A DNA stretch of 64,000 bases from Azophilus sp965220835 (GTDB lineage Bacteria > Pseudomonadota > Gammaproteobacteria > Pseudomonadales > Azotimanducaceae), in NCBI GenBank assembly GCA_965220835.1, contig OZ244842.1, positions 868,001 to 932,000 on the forward strand, read 5' to 3'. Shown piece after piece: positions 51,106 through 58,769 of the stretch. Under the pieces are notes generated by a model. That model made no database searches and was not told where the DNA came from. It worked only from the letters and a program-made list of their open reading frames with translations. Position 1 is the stretch's first letter. Each line of letters starts with the position of its first letter. Made by a program: the position numbers and the translations under genes.

Positions 51106-51930
51106 ATGATCAAGAAGTGCCTGTTTCCCGTGGCCGGGTACGGCACCCGCTTTCTGCCTGCCACCAAGTCGATGCCCAAGGAGATGCTGCCCATCCTCAA
51201 CAAGCCCTTGGTGCAGTACGGGGTGGAGGAGGCCTTGGAAGCAGGCTTGACCGACATCGGCTTCGTGACGGGCCGCGGCAAGCGGGCGATCGAGGACCAC
51301 TTCGACCTGAGCTATGAGCTGGAGCATCAGATTCAGGGCACTGGCAAGGAGGTGCTGCTGTCCGGCATCCGCGAGCTCATCGAGCGTTGCACCTTCTCCT
51401 ACAGCCGGCAAGTCACCATGCGCGGCTTGGGCCACGCCATTCGAAGCGGTCGCACGCTGATTGGGGATGAGCCTTTTGGCGTGGTGCTGGCCGACGACCT
51501 GTGCTTGGGTGAGGGACGCGGGGTGCTGGCGCAGATGGTGGCCATTTTCCGGCAGTTTCGATGCAGCATCGTCGCCATCCAGGAAGTCGCCGAAGAGGAC
51601 ATCAGCAAGTACGGCGTGATTGCTGGCGAGGCCATCACCGAGCGCATCTTTCGCGTCACGGACATGGTTGAAAAACCGTCGCCGGGCAAGGCGCCAAGCA
51701 ATTTGGCCATCATTGGCCGCTACATTCTGACCCCGGACATCTTTGAAATCCTCGATGACACGGAAGCGGGATTGGGCGGCGAAGTGCAGATCACCGATGC
51801 CCTGCTCACCCAAGCGCAGCAGGGTGCCGTGATCGGCTACAAATTCGATGGCAGGCGCTTCGACTGCGGTTCCATAGACGGCTTTGTGGAAGCCACCAAC
51901 CATTGCTACGCAAGCCATGAACAGGGCTGA
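51106..51930 (+). CDS. galU: UTP-glucose-1-phosphate uridylyltransferase
   Basis: 274 aa. KCLFPVAGYGTRFLPATKSMPKEMLPI is the nucleotide-binding and catalytic motif; YGVEEALEAGLTDIGFVTGRGKRAI and VEKPSPGKAPSNLAIIGRYIL are also diagnostic. It makes UDP-glucose for LPS, exopolysaccharide or osmoregulated glucans, in keeping with the adjacent envelope genes. It is 104 bp downstream of clpB, in which CTGCGA-AGC-TCGCAG forms a small hairpin. Confidence 0.97.
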   Translation: MIKKCLFPVAGYGTRFLPATKSMPKEMLPILNKPLVQYGVEEALEAGLTDIGFVTGRGKRAIEDHFDLSYELEHQIQGTGKEVLLSGIRELIERCTFSYSRQVTMRGLGHAIRSGRTLIGDEPFGVVLADDLCLGEGRGVLAQMVAIFRQFRCSIVAIQEVAEEDISKYGVIAGEAITERIFRVTDMVEKPSPGKAPSNLAIIGRYILTPDIFEILDDTEAGLGGEVQITDALLTQAQQGAVIGYKFDGRRFDCGSIDGFVEATNHCYASHEQG

Positions 51931-51983
51931 AACGCCGAAGCGGGGTTTGGTGGCGCCCTAAGGCGCCTATTGGAGCGGCATCG

Positions 51984-52622
51984 GTGTTGGGCGTCATGCA
52001 ATCCGGCGGCTGGCTGATGGTGCCGATACTGCTTTGCAGCATCGCCGCCTTGGCCATCGGCATCGAGCGGGGCTGGGCCTTGCACGGCAATCGAGTGATC
52101 CCCCAAGGCTTGGTCGCCGACGCCCGGCGATGGCTGCAGGATGGCGCTGGCGAGATGCCTCGGTTGGATCAGCTGGCCGCTGGCAGCCCTCTCGGCCAAG
52201 TGCTGGCGGCGGGAATGGCCAATGTGCGGCGCGGCCGCAGCTTGATGAAGGAAGCCATGACGGAAGCCATTGCCGCTGTCAGCCATGACCTTGAGCGCTA
52301 TCTGACGTCCTTGGGCATCATCGCTTCGATATCGCCCTTGCTGGGCCTGCTCGGCACGGTGGTCGGCATGATCCAGGTGTTTTCCGCGCTGATGCTCAAT
52401 GGCGCCGGCAATCCGGAGGCCCTGGCCGGCGGCATTTCCGAAGCCCTGATCACAACGGCCGCGGGCTTGACTGTGGCCATACCCTCGCTCATGTTGCACC
52501 GCTTCTTTCTGCGCCGAGTGGATGACTTGGTGGTGGAGCTGGAGCGGCAGGCGGCGCACCTGGTGGATGCCTCGCACGGTGACTTGGCGCCGTCGGCATC
52601 GGGGCAGTTGGGTCCAACATGA
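51984..52622 (+). CDS. exbB: MotA/TolQ/ExbB proton channel family protein
   Basis: 212 aa from GTG 51984, nine bases after GGAG (an ATG twelve bases on is the alternative). Three transmembrane segments: WLMVPILLCSIAALAIGIERGW, LGIIASISPLLGLLGTVVGMIQVF and ALITTAAGLTVAIPSLML; the second and third bear the signature of the family. With the ExbD/TolR-like protein it forms a proton-driven motor energising TonB or a Tol-like system. In gammaproteobacteria this pair typically precedes lpxK, as here, and may couple to envelope traffic rather than iron uptake. Confidence 0.92.
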   Translation: MLGVMQSGGWLMVPILLCSIAALAIGIERGWALHGNRVIPQGLVADARRWLQDGAGEMPRLDQLAAGSPLGQVLAAGMANVRRGRSLMKEAMTEAIAAVSHDLERYLTSLGIIASISPLLGLLGTVVGMIQVFSALMLNGAGNPEALAGGISEALITTAAGLTVAIPSLMLHRFFLRRVDDLVVELERQAAHLVDASHGDLAPSASGQLGPT

Positions 52623-53122
52623 ACCGTCGGCGGGGGCGTTTGGCGGCGACCGTCGAGTTGGCGCCGTTGATCGACATCGTCTTTCTGCTGCTCATTTTCT
52701 TCATGGTCTCCGCCACCTTCATCCGCCGCAGCGAATTGCACATTGACCTGCCTGAGGCGGACGGAGGACGGCCGGAAACGAACGGCGCCGTAACGATCAC
52801 GGTAGGCCGTGACGGCAGCTATGCAGTCGATGGCGAGCCCACCGCCGAAGCCGGCTTGGCTCAGGCTCTGGCCTCGTCCCGTGGCGGAGGGCAGCCTCCT
52901 AGGGCCGTTATTGCGGCGGATGCGTTGGCGCCCCACCAAGCGGTTGTCAGCGCCATGGATGCAGCCGGTCAATCCGGCCTGACGCGAATCAGCATCCTCA
53001 CCCGTGATGCCGCAAGCGAGCCCCCGCTTGGGGACCAAGAGTCGTCCTTGGATGCGCCGGTGCTTGCACCGGCGGGGTCGTCCAAGGGGTTGCCGCCAGA
53101 GAGCGGCCGGGACAGCCCGTGA
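52619..53122 (+). CDS. exbD: ExbD/TolR family protein
   Basis: 167 aa; ATG overlaps the exbB stop. The single N-terminal membrane helix with the proton-carrying Asp is LAPLIDIVFLLLIFFMVSATFI, preceded by the basic RRRGRLAATVE. The periplasmic domain ends in a low-complexity, acidic C-terminal tail. It partners the ExbB-like protein. Its stop overlaps the GTG of the msbA-lpxK fusion, making a tightly linked operon. Confidence 0.93.
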   Translation: MNRRRGRLAATVELAPLIDIVFLLLIFFMVSATFIRRSELHIDLPEADGGRPETNGAVTITVGRDGSYAVDGEPTAEAGLAQALASSRGGGQPPRAVIAADALAPHQAVVSAMDAAGQSGLTRISILTRDAASEPPLGDQESSLDAPVLAPAGSSKGLPPESGRDSP

Positions 53123-55962
53123 GTGCGGGCAGGGCCAACGGGAAAGGCAAGGACTGGGCCACCTACAAGCGCCTGCTCGGCTACGTGCGACCTTATTGGG
53201 CGCTGTTTGCCGTAGCGGTGCTGGGCTTCTTGGTGGGCAGCGGCGCGGAGGCCTACTTCGTCAACCTCTTCGGTGCCTTGGTCGATGATTGGGATGCCGG
53301 CGCCGCCCGCGCCGCCATGTTCATCCCCTTGGCCATGCTAGGTGCCGCGGTGGTGCGCGGCCTGGGCGAGGTGGTTGGCGAGATGCTGCTCTCCCAAGTC
53401 TCCTTCACCGTGGTCCACAACCTGCGCATGGCGCTTTTTGAACAACTGCTGCACCTGCCGAGCCGCTACTTCGACGGCAGCAGCCAGGGACGTTTGGTCT
53501 CGCGGATCACCTTCAACGTGGCGCAACTGCGCGACACCGGCACAGACGCGCTGAAGTCGATCATTCAGGATGGGGGCAAGGTGATTGTGTTCCTCGGCTG
53601 CATGCTGTACCTCAACTGGATGTTGACCTTGATCTTCATCGCGGCCGTGCCGGTGGTGGCCCTGGTCGTGCTCTATGCCAGCCGTCGCTTTCGCGGCATC
53701 GCCAGGCGCATACAGAACGCCATGGGGGATGTCACCCACGTCGCTTCCGAAGCCATTGCGGGCTACCGGGTGGTGCGCATCTTTGGCGGCGAGAACAGTG
53801 AGCGGCGACGCTTTGACCGGGCCAGCCGCGCCAACCGTCGCCGCAACCTCAAAATGGTGGTCACCAAGGCGACCAGCACGCAAGTGGTGCAAATCCTGGT
53901 GGTCTCCGCCGTCGCCCTGCTGATCGCGACCTTGGCGCGGCCGGATGTGGCGCATGGGCTGTCCACCGGGGACCTCGTGGTCTTTCTCGGCTTGGCCGGC
54001 ATGCTGGCGCGTCCCATTCGCAAGCTCACCGAGGTCAACGCCCGCCTGCAAAAGGGCTTGGCCGCCGCGGAGGACGTCTTCTCCCAACTTGACGCGCCCG
54101 TGGAGCGGGACCAAGGCACCCTTTCCATCGACCGGGCCCAAGGGCGGATCGAGTTTCGGGACGTCAGCTTCTCCTACGGAGATGACCAGGCGCTGGCACT
54201 GAGCGCCATCAACCTGACTGTCGAGCCTGGCCAGACGGTGGCGCTGGTGGGCCGTTCCGGCAGCGGCAAATCGACCCTCGCCAGCCTGATCCCGCGCTTT
54301 TACGAGGTGGACAGCGGCGAAGTGCGCTTGGATGGCCGCCCTGTGGAGGAGTACGAGCAGGCCAGCCTGCGCCGGCAGATTGCATGGGTCACCCAGCAGG
54401 TGAACCTGTTCAACGACACTGTGGCCGCCAACATTGCCTACGGCGCCTTGGCCGGTGCCGACCCCGTTGCCTTGCAGGACGCGGTGCGCCGCGCCCATGC
54501 GGAGGACTTCATCGCCGCCCTGCCCGAGGGCATGAACACCTTGGTGGGGGATGATGGCGTGCTGCTGTCGGGCGGCCAGCGGCAGCGCATCGCCATCGCC
54601 CGGGCGCTGCTGAAGGATGCGCCGATCCTGATTCTTGACGAAGCCACTTCAGCACTGGACAGCGAATCCGAGCGCCACATCCATGCCGCCCTGGAAGAAG
54701 TGATGCGCGGGCGCACGACGCTCATCATTGCCCACCGGCTGTCCACGGTGGCAAACGCCGACTTGATCCACGTCATGGATGAGGGACGCATCGTTGAACA
54801 GGGCAAGCACGACGAGCTGATGGCGTTGGGCGGATTGTACGCGCAGCTCTACGATGCCCATTCCGACAGCGGCAGCCGAGACGCATCAACGCCGTTGCCG
54901 GTGCCCCAGGCGGAACGGCCCGGTGCCGATGGCGCCTCGGCATTGGTGAAGGGCTGGTACGAGGGCGCTTGGTGGAATCGCATGCTGGCCCCAGCCGCTT
55001 GGCTGTGGCGGCAGGTGGCTGCACGGCGGCGGGCTGGCGTCCTCAGCGGCCGCTCCGGCTCCTCGCGGGTGCCGGCCGGTGCTTGGAAATCGCCGGTGCC
55101 GGTGATCGTGGTGGGCAACATCACCATTGGGGGCACGGGCAAGACGCCGCTGGTGATTTGGCTGGTCGATTGGCTGAAGCAACGGGGCTTGCGTCCCGGC
55201 GTGGTCTCTCGGGGCTATGGCGGCAAGGGCAATCGCCGCCCGCGGGCCGTGCCTTCGCAAGGTGCGGATGCTGCGCTCTGCGGCGATGAGCCGGTGCTGA
55301 TCGCGGCCAGCGCGAACTGCCCAGTGGTGGTTTGCCGCAATCGGGTCAAGGCCGCTCAAGCCTTGCTGAAGTCCGGCGGCGTCGATGTGATCGTGGCCGA
55401 CGATGGACTGCAGCATTACGCCTTGGCCCGGGATGTGGAGATTGCCGTGGTCGATGGGCACCGGGGCTTGGGCAATGGCCGCTTGCTGCCCGCCGGGCCG
55501 CTTCGGGAACCGCCCGAGCGGTTGCAGCAAGTCGACTGGGTGGTGAGCAATGGCCAAGCCTGCTCCGCGGTGCCCGATGCCAGCCTGATGCGGATGCGAC
55601 CGGTTGCCTTCACTAACCTCGGCACGGAGGAAACCTTGCCGCCGGTGGAGTTTGCGGCTTGCCATAAAACCGTGCATGCGGTTGCCGGCATCGGCAACCC
55701 GGACCGTTTCCTAGGCTTGTTGAGTGAGTTGGGCGTGCGCGCCGAACTGCATGCCTTCGCGGACCACCATCGCTTTACGGGTGCGGAGATTGTCTTCGAA
55801 GACGGAACCCCGGTGGTTTGCACCGACAAGGATGCCGTCAAGCTAAGCGGTCTTGGCGTGCCCTTGGGGCATTGCTGGCGTTTGCAGGTGGCCGCTGAAC
55901 TCGATGCTTCGGGAGAGCAGCGCCTGCACTCAATCCTAGCCAGCAAGGGCATACTGGCGTGA
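53119..55962 (+). CDS. Fused lipid A flippase MsbA and lipid A 4'-kinase LpxK
   Basis: One uninterrupted frame of 947 aa. Residues ~1-590 are MsbA: six-helix export domain (starting YKRLLGYVRPYWALFAVAVLG), Walker A GRSGSGKSTLASLIPRFYEV near 376, signature LLSGGQRQRIAIARALL and Walker B PILILDEATSALDSESERHI. A linker of about 20 residues (PLPVPQAERPGADGASA) is followed by LpxK (~608-947): ALVKGWYEGAWWNRMLAPAAW, P-loop VGNITIGGTGKTPLVIWLVD near 664, VVSRGYGGKG and DVIVADDGLQHYALARDVEI. Both halves look complete. MsbA flips lipid A-core across the inner membrane; LpxK phosphorylates the lipid A precursor on the cytoplasmic side. The genes are normally adjacent but separate. Internal GTG codons near 54940 could allow some separate LpxK. 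Confidence 0.93.
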   Translation: MSAGRANGKGKDWATYKRLLGYVRPYWALFAVAVLGFLVGSGAEAYFVNLFGALVDDWDAGAARAAMFIPLAMLGAAVVRGLGEVVGEMLLSQVSFTVVHNLRMALFEQLLHLPSRYFDGSSQGRLVSRITFNVAQLRDTGTDALKSIIQDGGKVIVFLGCMLYLNWMLTLIFIAAVPVVALVVLYASRRFRGIARRIQNAMGDVTHVASEAIAGYRVVRIFGGENSERRRFDRASRANRRRNLKMVVTKATSTQVVQILVVSAVALLIATLARPDVAHGLSTGDLVVFLGLAGMLARPIRKLTEVNARLQKGLAAAEDVFSQLDAPVERDQGTLSIDRAQGRIEFRDVSFSYGDDQALALSAINLTVEPGQTVALVGRSGSGKSTLASLIPRFYEVDSGEVRLDGRPVEEYEQASLRRQIAWVTQQVNLFNDTVAANIAYGALAGADPVALQDAVRRAHAEDFIAALPEGMNTLVGDDGVLLSGGQRQRIAIARALLKDAPILILDEATSALDSESERHIHAALEEVMRGRTTLIIAHRLSTVANADLIHVMDEGRIVEQGKHDELMALGGLYAQLYDAHSDSGSRDASTPLPVPQAERPGADGASALVKGWYEGAWWNRMLAPAAWLWRQVAARRRAGVLSGRSGSSRVPAGAWKSPVPVIVVGNITIGGTGKTPLVIWLVDWLKQRGLRPGVVSRGYGGKGNRRPRAVPSQGADAALCGDEPVLIAASANCPVVVCRNRVKAAQALLKSGGVDVIVADDGLQHYALARDVEIAVVDGHRGLGNGRLLPAGPLREPPERLQQVDWVVSNGQACSAVPDASLMRMRPVAFTNLGTEETLPPVEFAACHKTVHAVAGIGNPDRFLGLLSELGVRAELHAFADHHRFTGAEIVFEDGTPVVCTDKDAVKLSGLGVPLGHCWRLQVAAELDASGEQRLHSILASKGILA

Positions 55963-56744
55963 ACGCCTTCACTGGTGTGAAGGCCTTCAAAGTGGTTATT
56001 CCTGCCCGCTACGCATCCACCCGTCTGCCGGGCAAGCCCCTGCTACGGATCGGCGGCAAGGCGATGGTCGTGCGGGTGGCGGAGCAGGCCCGCAAGGCCG
56101 GCGCAGATGAGGTGATCGTCGCCAGCGATGACGAGCGCATTGTGGAAGTGGTGGCCGGCGCTGGCTTCGAAGCAGTGATGACCGATCCGAACCACGGTTC
56201 GGGCACCGATCGGATTTGGGAAGTGGCCAGTCAGCGCAAGGCTTGGGAGCCGGACACGGTCATCATCAACGTGCAGGGCGATGAACCCCTGATTGCGCCG
56301 GAGATCATCGCGCAATTGGCGGCGGCGACTTTGGGCGCCGGCGATGCCGGGATGGCGACGCTGTGCGAGCCCGTCGCCAACGCAAGCGATCTCCTCGACC
56401 CCAATGTGGTTAAGGTGGTGCGCGACGCGGCGAACTTTGCGCTTTACTTTTCCCGTTCCCCCATTCCCCATGTCCGGGATGGCCATCCGAGCGCATCGTC
56501 CGGGCCTTGGCGGCGGCACATCGGCATCTACGGTTATCGGGTTGGGGCATTGCGCCGATTCACATCCCTGCCGCCGAGCGCCTTGGAAGATGCCGAACGC
56601 CTTGAGCAGTTGCGTGCCTTGGAGCACGGCATGCCGGTCCTCGTGCTCGACGCCTGCCGCCCTTCACCGGGAGGTGTCGATACGCCCGCGGACCTTGCCC
56701 GGGTGCGGCAACGGTTCGAAGGCGCTACTTCGCCGACATCCTGA
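55959..56744 (+). CDS. kdsB: 3-deoxy-manno-octulosonate cytidylyltransferase
   Basis: 261 aa, GTG start overlapping the msbA-lpxK stop. FKVVIPARYASTRLPGKPLL is the CTP-binding motif; TDPNHGSGTDRIWEVASQ and INVQGDEPLIAPEIIAQLA follow, and YFSRSPIPHVRD is the Kdo-binding region. It activates Kdo as CMP-Kdo for LPS inner-core synthesis, using the same pathway as the preceding genes. The small ycaR-type gene often found between lpxK and kdsB is absent. Its 3' end overlaps the convergent SDR gene by 20 bp. Confidence 0.97.
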   Translation: MNAFTGVKAFKVVIPARYASTRLPGKPLLRIGGKAMVVRVAEQARKAGADEVIVASDDERIVEVVAGAGFEAVMTDPNHGSGTDRIWEVASQRKAWEPDTVIINVQGDEPLIAPEIIAQLAAATLGAGDAGMATLCEPVANASDLLDPNVVKVVRDAANFALYFSRSPIPHVRDGHPSASSGPWRRHIGIYGYRVGALRRFTSLPPSALEDAERLEQLRALEHGMPVLVLDACRPSPGGVDTPADLARVRQRFEGATSPTS

Positions 56745-57495
56745 TGCCGGCATCCAGCCGAATCGTCTCGCCGTTCAAGTAGGGGTTTTCGATGATTTGC
56801 CGGGCGAGCAGCGCATACTCCGGCGCGTTGCCGAGACGTTTGGGAAACTGCACCATGTCGATTAACGGATCCCTCACCCGATCCGGTGCCCCGGCCATCA
56901 TCGGCGTCTCGAATATGCCCGGAGCGATGGTGCAGACGCGAATGCCGGAGCGGGACAGATCCCGGGCGATGGGCAGCGTCATGCCCGCCACGCCCGCCTT
57001 GCTGGCCGAATAGCCCGCTTGGCCGATCTGGCCGTCGAAGGCGGCAACCGAAGCGGTGTTGATGACCACGCCGCGCTCGCCGTCATCGCCTTCGGGATCG
57101 TTCTTCTGCATCTCCCAGGCGCAGAGGCGCAGCGTGTTGAACGTGCCGACCAAATTGACTTGAATGATGCCGTCGAAGTACTTCAGCGGCATCGGCTCCT
57201 CGCGGCCGAGCGTCCTCGCTGCCGCGCCAATGCCGGCGCAGTTGACGTTGATGTGGATGGCGCCGAAATCAGCCATCACCGCCGCAACGGCCGCTTTGAC
57301 CGAGTCCTCATCAGCCACGTTGACGGCATAGGCGCGGGTGCCCGCGCCCAAGGCCGCCGCGGTTTGCCCGCCCAGCTCTTCATTGAGATCAAAAATGGCG
57401 ATTCGCCCGCCCTGTTCGATCAAGGCTTCCGCAGTGGCGCGCCCAAGCCCGGAAGCACCGCCCGTGATCACGGCGACTTTGTCTTTTGGATTCAT
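56725..57495 (-). CDS. Short-chain dehydrogenase, HSD10-like (3-hydroxyacyl-CoA dehydrogenase type)
   Basis: 256 aa classical SDR. Cofactor motif VITGGASGLGRATAEALIEQ, with DLNEE after the second strand indicating NAD(H) preference; NVNCAGIG, the catalytic Ser in VINTASVAAFDGQIGQ and Y-S-A-S-K (GYSASKAGV). The C-terminal pattern (APGIFETPMM, MVQFPKRLGNAPEYALLARQ) is that of type 2 3-hydroxyacyl-CoA dehydrogenase/17beta-HSD10. It is the only gene of the right-hand block transcribed into kdsB and is not part of the envelope operon; it probably serves beta-oxidation of a branched or steroid-like acyl-CoA. Confidence 0.92.
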   Translation of the reverse strand: MNPKDKVAVITGGASGLGRATAEALIEQGGRIAIFDLNEELGGQTAAALGAGTRAYAVNVADEDSVKAAVAAVMADFGAIHINVNCAGIGAAARTLGREEPMPLKYFDGIIQVNLVGTFNTLRLCAWEMQKNDPEGDDGERGVVINTASVAAFDGQIGQAGYSASKAGVAGMTLPIARDLSRSGIRVCTIAPGIFETPMMAGAPDRVRDPLIDMVQFPKRLGNAPEYALLARQIIENPYLNGETIRLDAGIRMSAK

Positions 57496-57617
57496 GGAAT
57501 TCTCTGTGGTTTGTTGATGGGCTCATTTTCCCATAAGTTGCCAGGCGGATGCGGGCCGACGACAATTTGGCTGGCGAACAACCCCACCGAAAAGCTGTCA
57601 AGAGGCAGGAGGCTGAC

Positions 57618-57683
57618 TTGACTCTAGCGTTCTATTGCCGGGATGCCGAGCGCCCGCGCCAAATGCGAATGCGCTTCGCCTGA
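57618..57683 (+). CDS. Possible 21-residue leader peptide upstream of murB
   Basis: AGGAGG (57606-57612) lies five bases before a TTG at 57618 that opens a 21-codon frame ending TGA at 57681-57683; the stop shares its A with the murB ATG (TGATG). The peptide would be MTLAFYCRDAERPRQMRMRF-A. MurB has no RBS of its own, so translation through this short frame could deliver ribosomes to it. This is inferred from position only. Confidence 0.35.
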   Translation: MTLAFYCRDAERPRQMRMRFA

Positions 57684-58708
57684 TGGCACCGGCCGCCTGC
57701 CTCTTTGCGCCCGGGCTTGTGCCCAACACCCTTCGGGTGCGCTGCCAGGCTGATCGGCTGTGCGTGGTGGGTTCCGAGGCGCAGATGATCGATGCGTTGC
57801 GGACGGGAGGCGAGCAGGCGCTGGTGCTCGGCCAAGGCAGCAACGTGGTTTTGCCGGAACGCTTGGACCAGCCGGTGATGCTGGCCGCTTGGCGTGGCCT
57901 TGACCTGCGCGTTCGCGGCGATGAGGCGTTGCTGACCTGCGCTGCCGGGGAGAGCTGGCATGGCGTGGTTCGGTACAGTCTTGGCCAAGGTTGGGCTGGA
58001 TTGGAGAATTTGGCGCTGATTCCGGGCAGTGCGGGGGCCGCGCCGATTCAGAACATTGGTGCCTATGGCGTTGAACTGTCTGAGCGCGTGGCCGAAGTGA
58101 GGGTGTTTGACCGGGCTGAGCAACGCGTGCGCACGTTGGATGCCGAGGCTTGCGAATTCGGCTATCGGAACAGCCTTTTCAAATCTGAACCCGACCGCTA
58201 TGCGGTGTTGTCGCTGACCTTGCGGTTGGCGCGCCGCTTGCCGATGCGCCTCGACTATCCCGATGTCGGGCTGGAGTTGCAGCGGCAGGGGGTGGCCAAG
58301 CCGACGCCGCGGCAGGTGGCGGAAGCGGTGATTCGCATTCGCCGGCGAAAGCTGCCCGATCCTCGGCGGTGGGGGAATGCGGGCAGCTTTTTCAAGAATC
58401 CGGTTGTTGAACGTCGCCAGGCCGAGCGCCTGGCGCAAAGCGAGCCTGGCTTGGTGGCGCATTCCGTAGCGGGCGGCGTTAAGCTGGCCGCCGCCCAACT
58501 GATCGATCGCTGCGGATGGAAAGGACAGCGACGGGGTGGCGTCGGCATTTGGCGTCGACAGCCGCTGGTTTTGGTCAACCTCGGCACGGCAAGCGGGCCC
58601 GACTTTCTGGCCCTTGGCCAGCTAATCCGGCAGTCCGTGCGCGAGCGCTTCGGCGTTGATCTTGAACTGGAGCCGAGCGCAATACGCCCACTTGGCTCCT
58701 TCGCTTGA
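57683..58708 (+). CDS. murB: UDP-N-acetylenolpyruvoylglucosamine reductase
   Basis: 341 aa from ATG 57683, matching the E. coli-type (type I, ~342 aa) enzyme; the frame is also open upstream with a TTG at 57635. Landmarks are GLVPNTLRVRCQADRL, the FAD loop ALVLGQGSNVVLPERLDQP, GAAPIQNIGAYGVELSERV with the substrate-binding residues, FGYRNSLFKSEPDRYAVLS, and GNAGSFFKNPVVERRQAERL with the catalytic Ser. It reduces the enolpyruvyl group to give UDP-MurNAc for peptidoglycan. It sits next to rne, as in Pseudomonas; a ptpA-type phosphatase gene usually present between kdsB and murB is missing, and the SDR gene occupies that place. Confidence 0.95.
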   Translation: MAPAACLFAPGLVPNTLRVRCQADRLCVVGSEAQMIDALRTGGEQALVLGQGSNVVLPERLDQPVMLAAWRGLDLRVRGDEALLTCAAGESWHGVVRYSLGQGWAGLENLALIPGSAGAAPIQNIGAYGVELSERVAEVRVFDRAEQRVRTLDAEACEFGYRNSLFKSEPDRYAVLSLTLRLARRLPMRLDYPDVGLELQRQGVAKPTPRQVAEAVIRIRRRKLPDPRRWGNAGSFFKNPVVERRQAERLAQSEPGLVAHSVAGGVKLAAAQLIDRCGWKGQRRGGVGIWRRQPLVLVNLGTASGPDFLALGQLIRQSVRERFGVDLELEPSAIRPLGSFA

Positions 58709-58723
58709 TCGCCAAACAAGGTC

Positions 58724-58753
58724 GCCCGAGGAGACCGCTCTGGTCTCCTGGGC
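58724..58753. terminator. Bidirectional terminator hairpin between murB and rne
   Basis: GCCCGAGGAGACC pairs with GGTCTCCTGGGC around a GCTCT loop (one bulged G). It lies between the convergent stops of murB and rne. The T-run after it is poor on both strands, so efficiency is uncertain. Confidence 0.6.
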
Positions 58754-58769
58754 TTAACGCATCCCTTCT

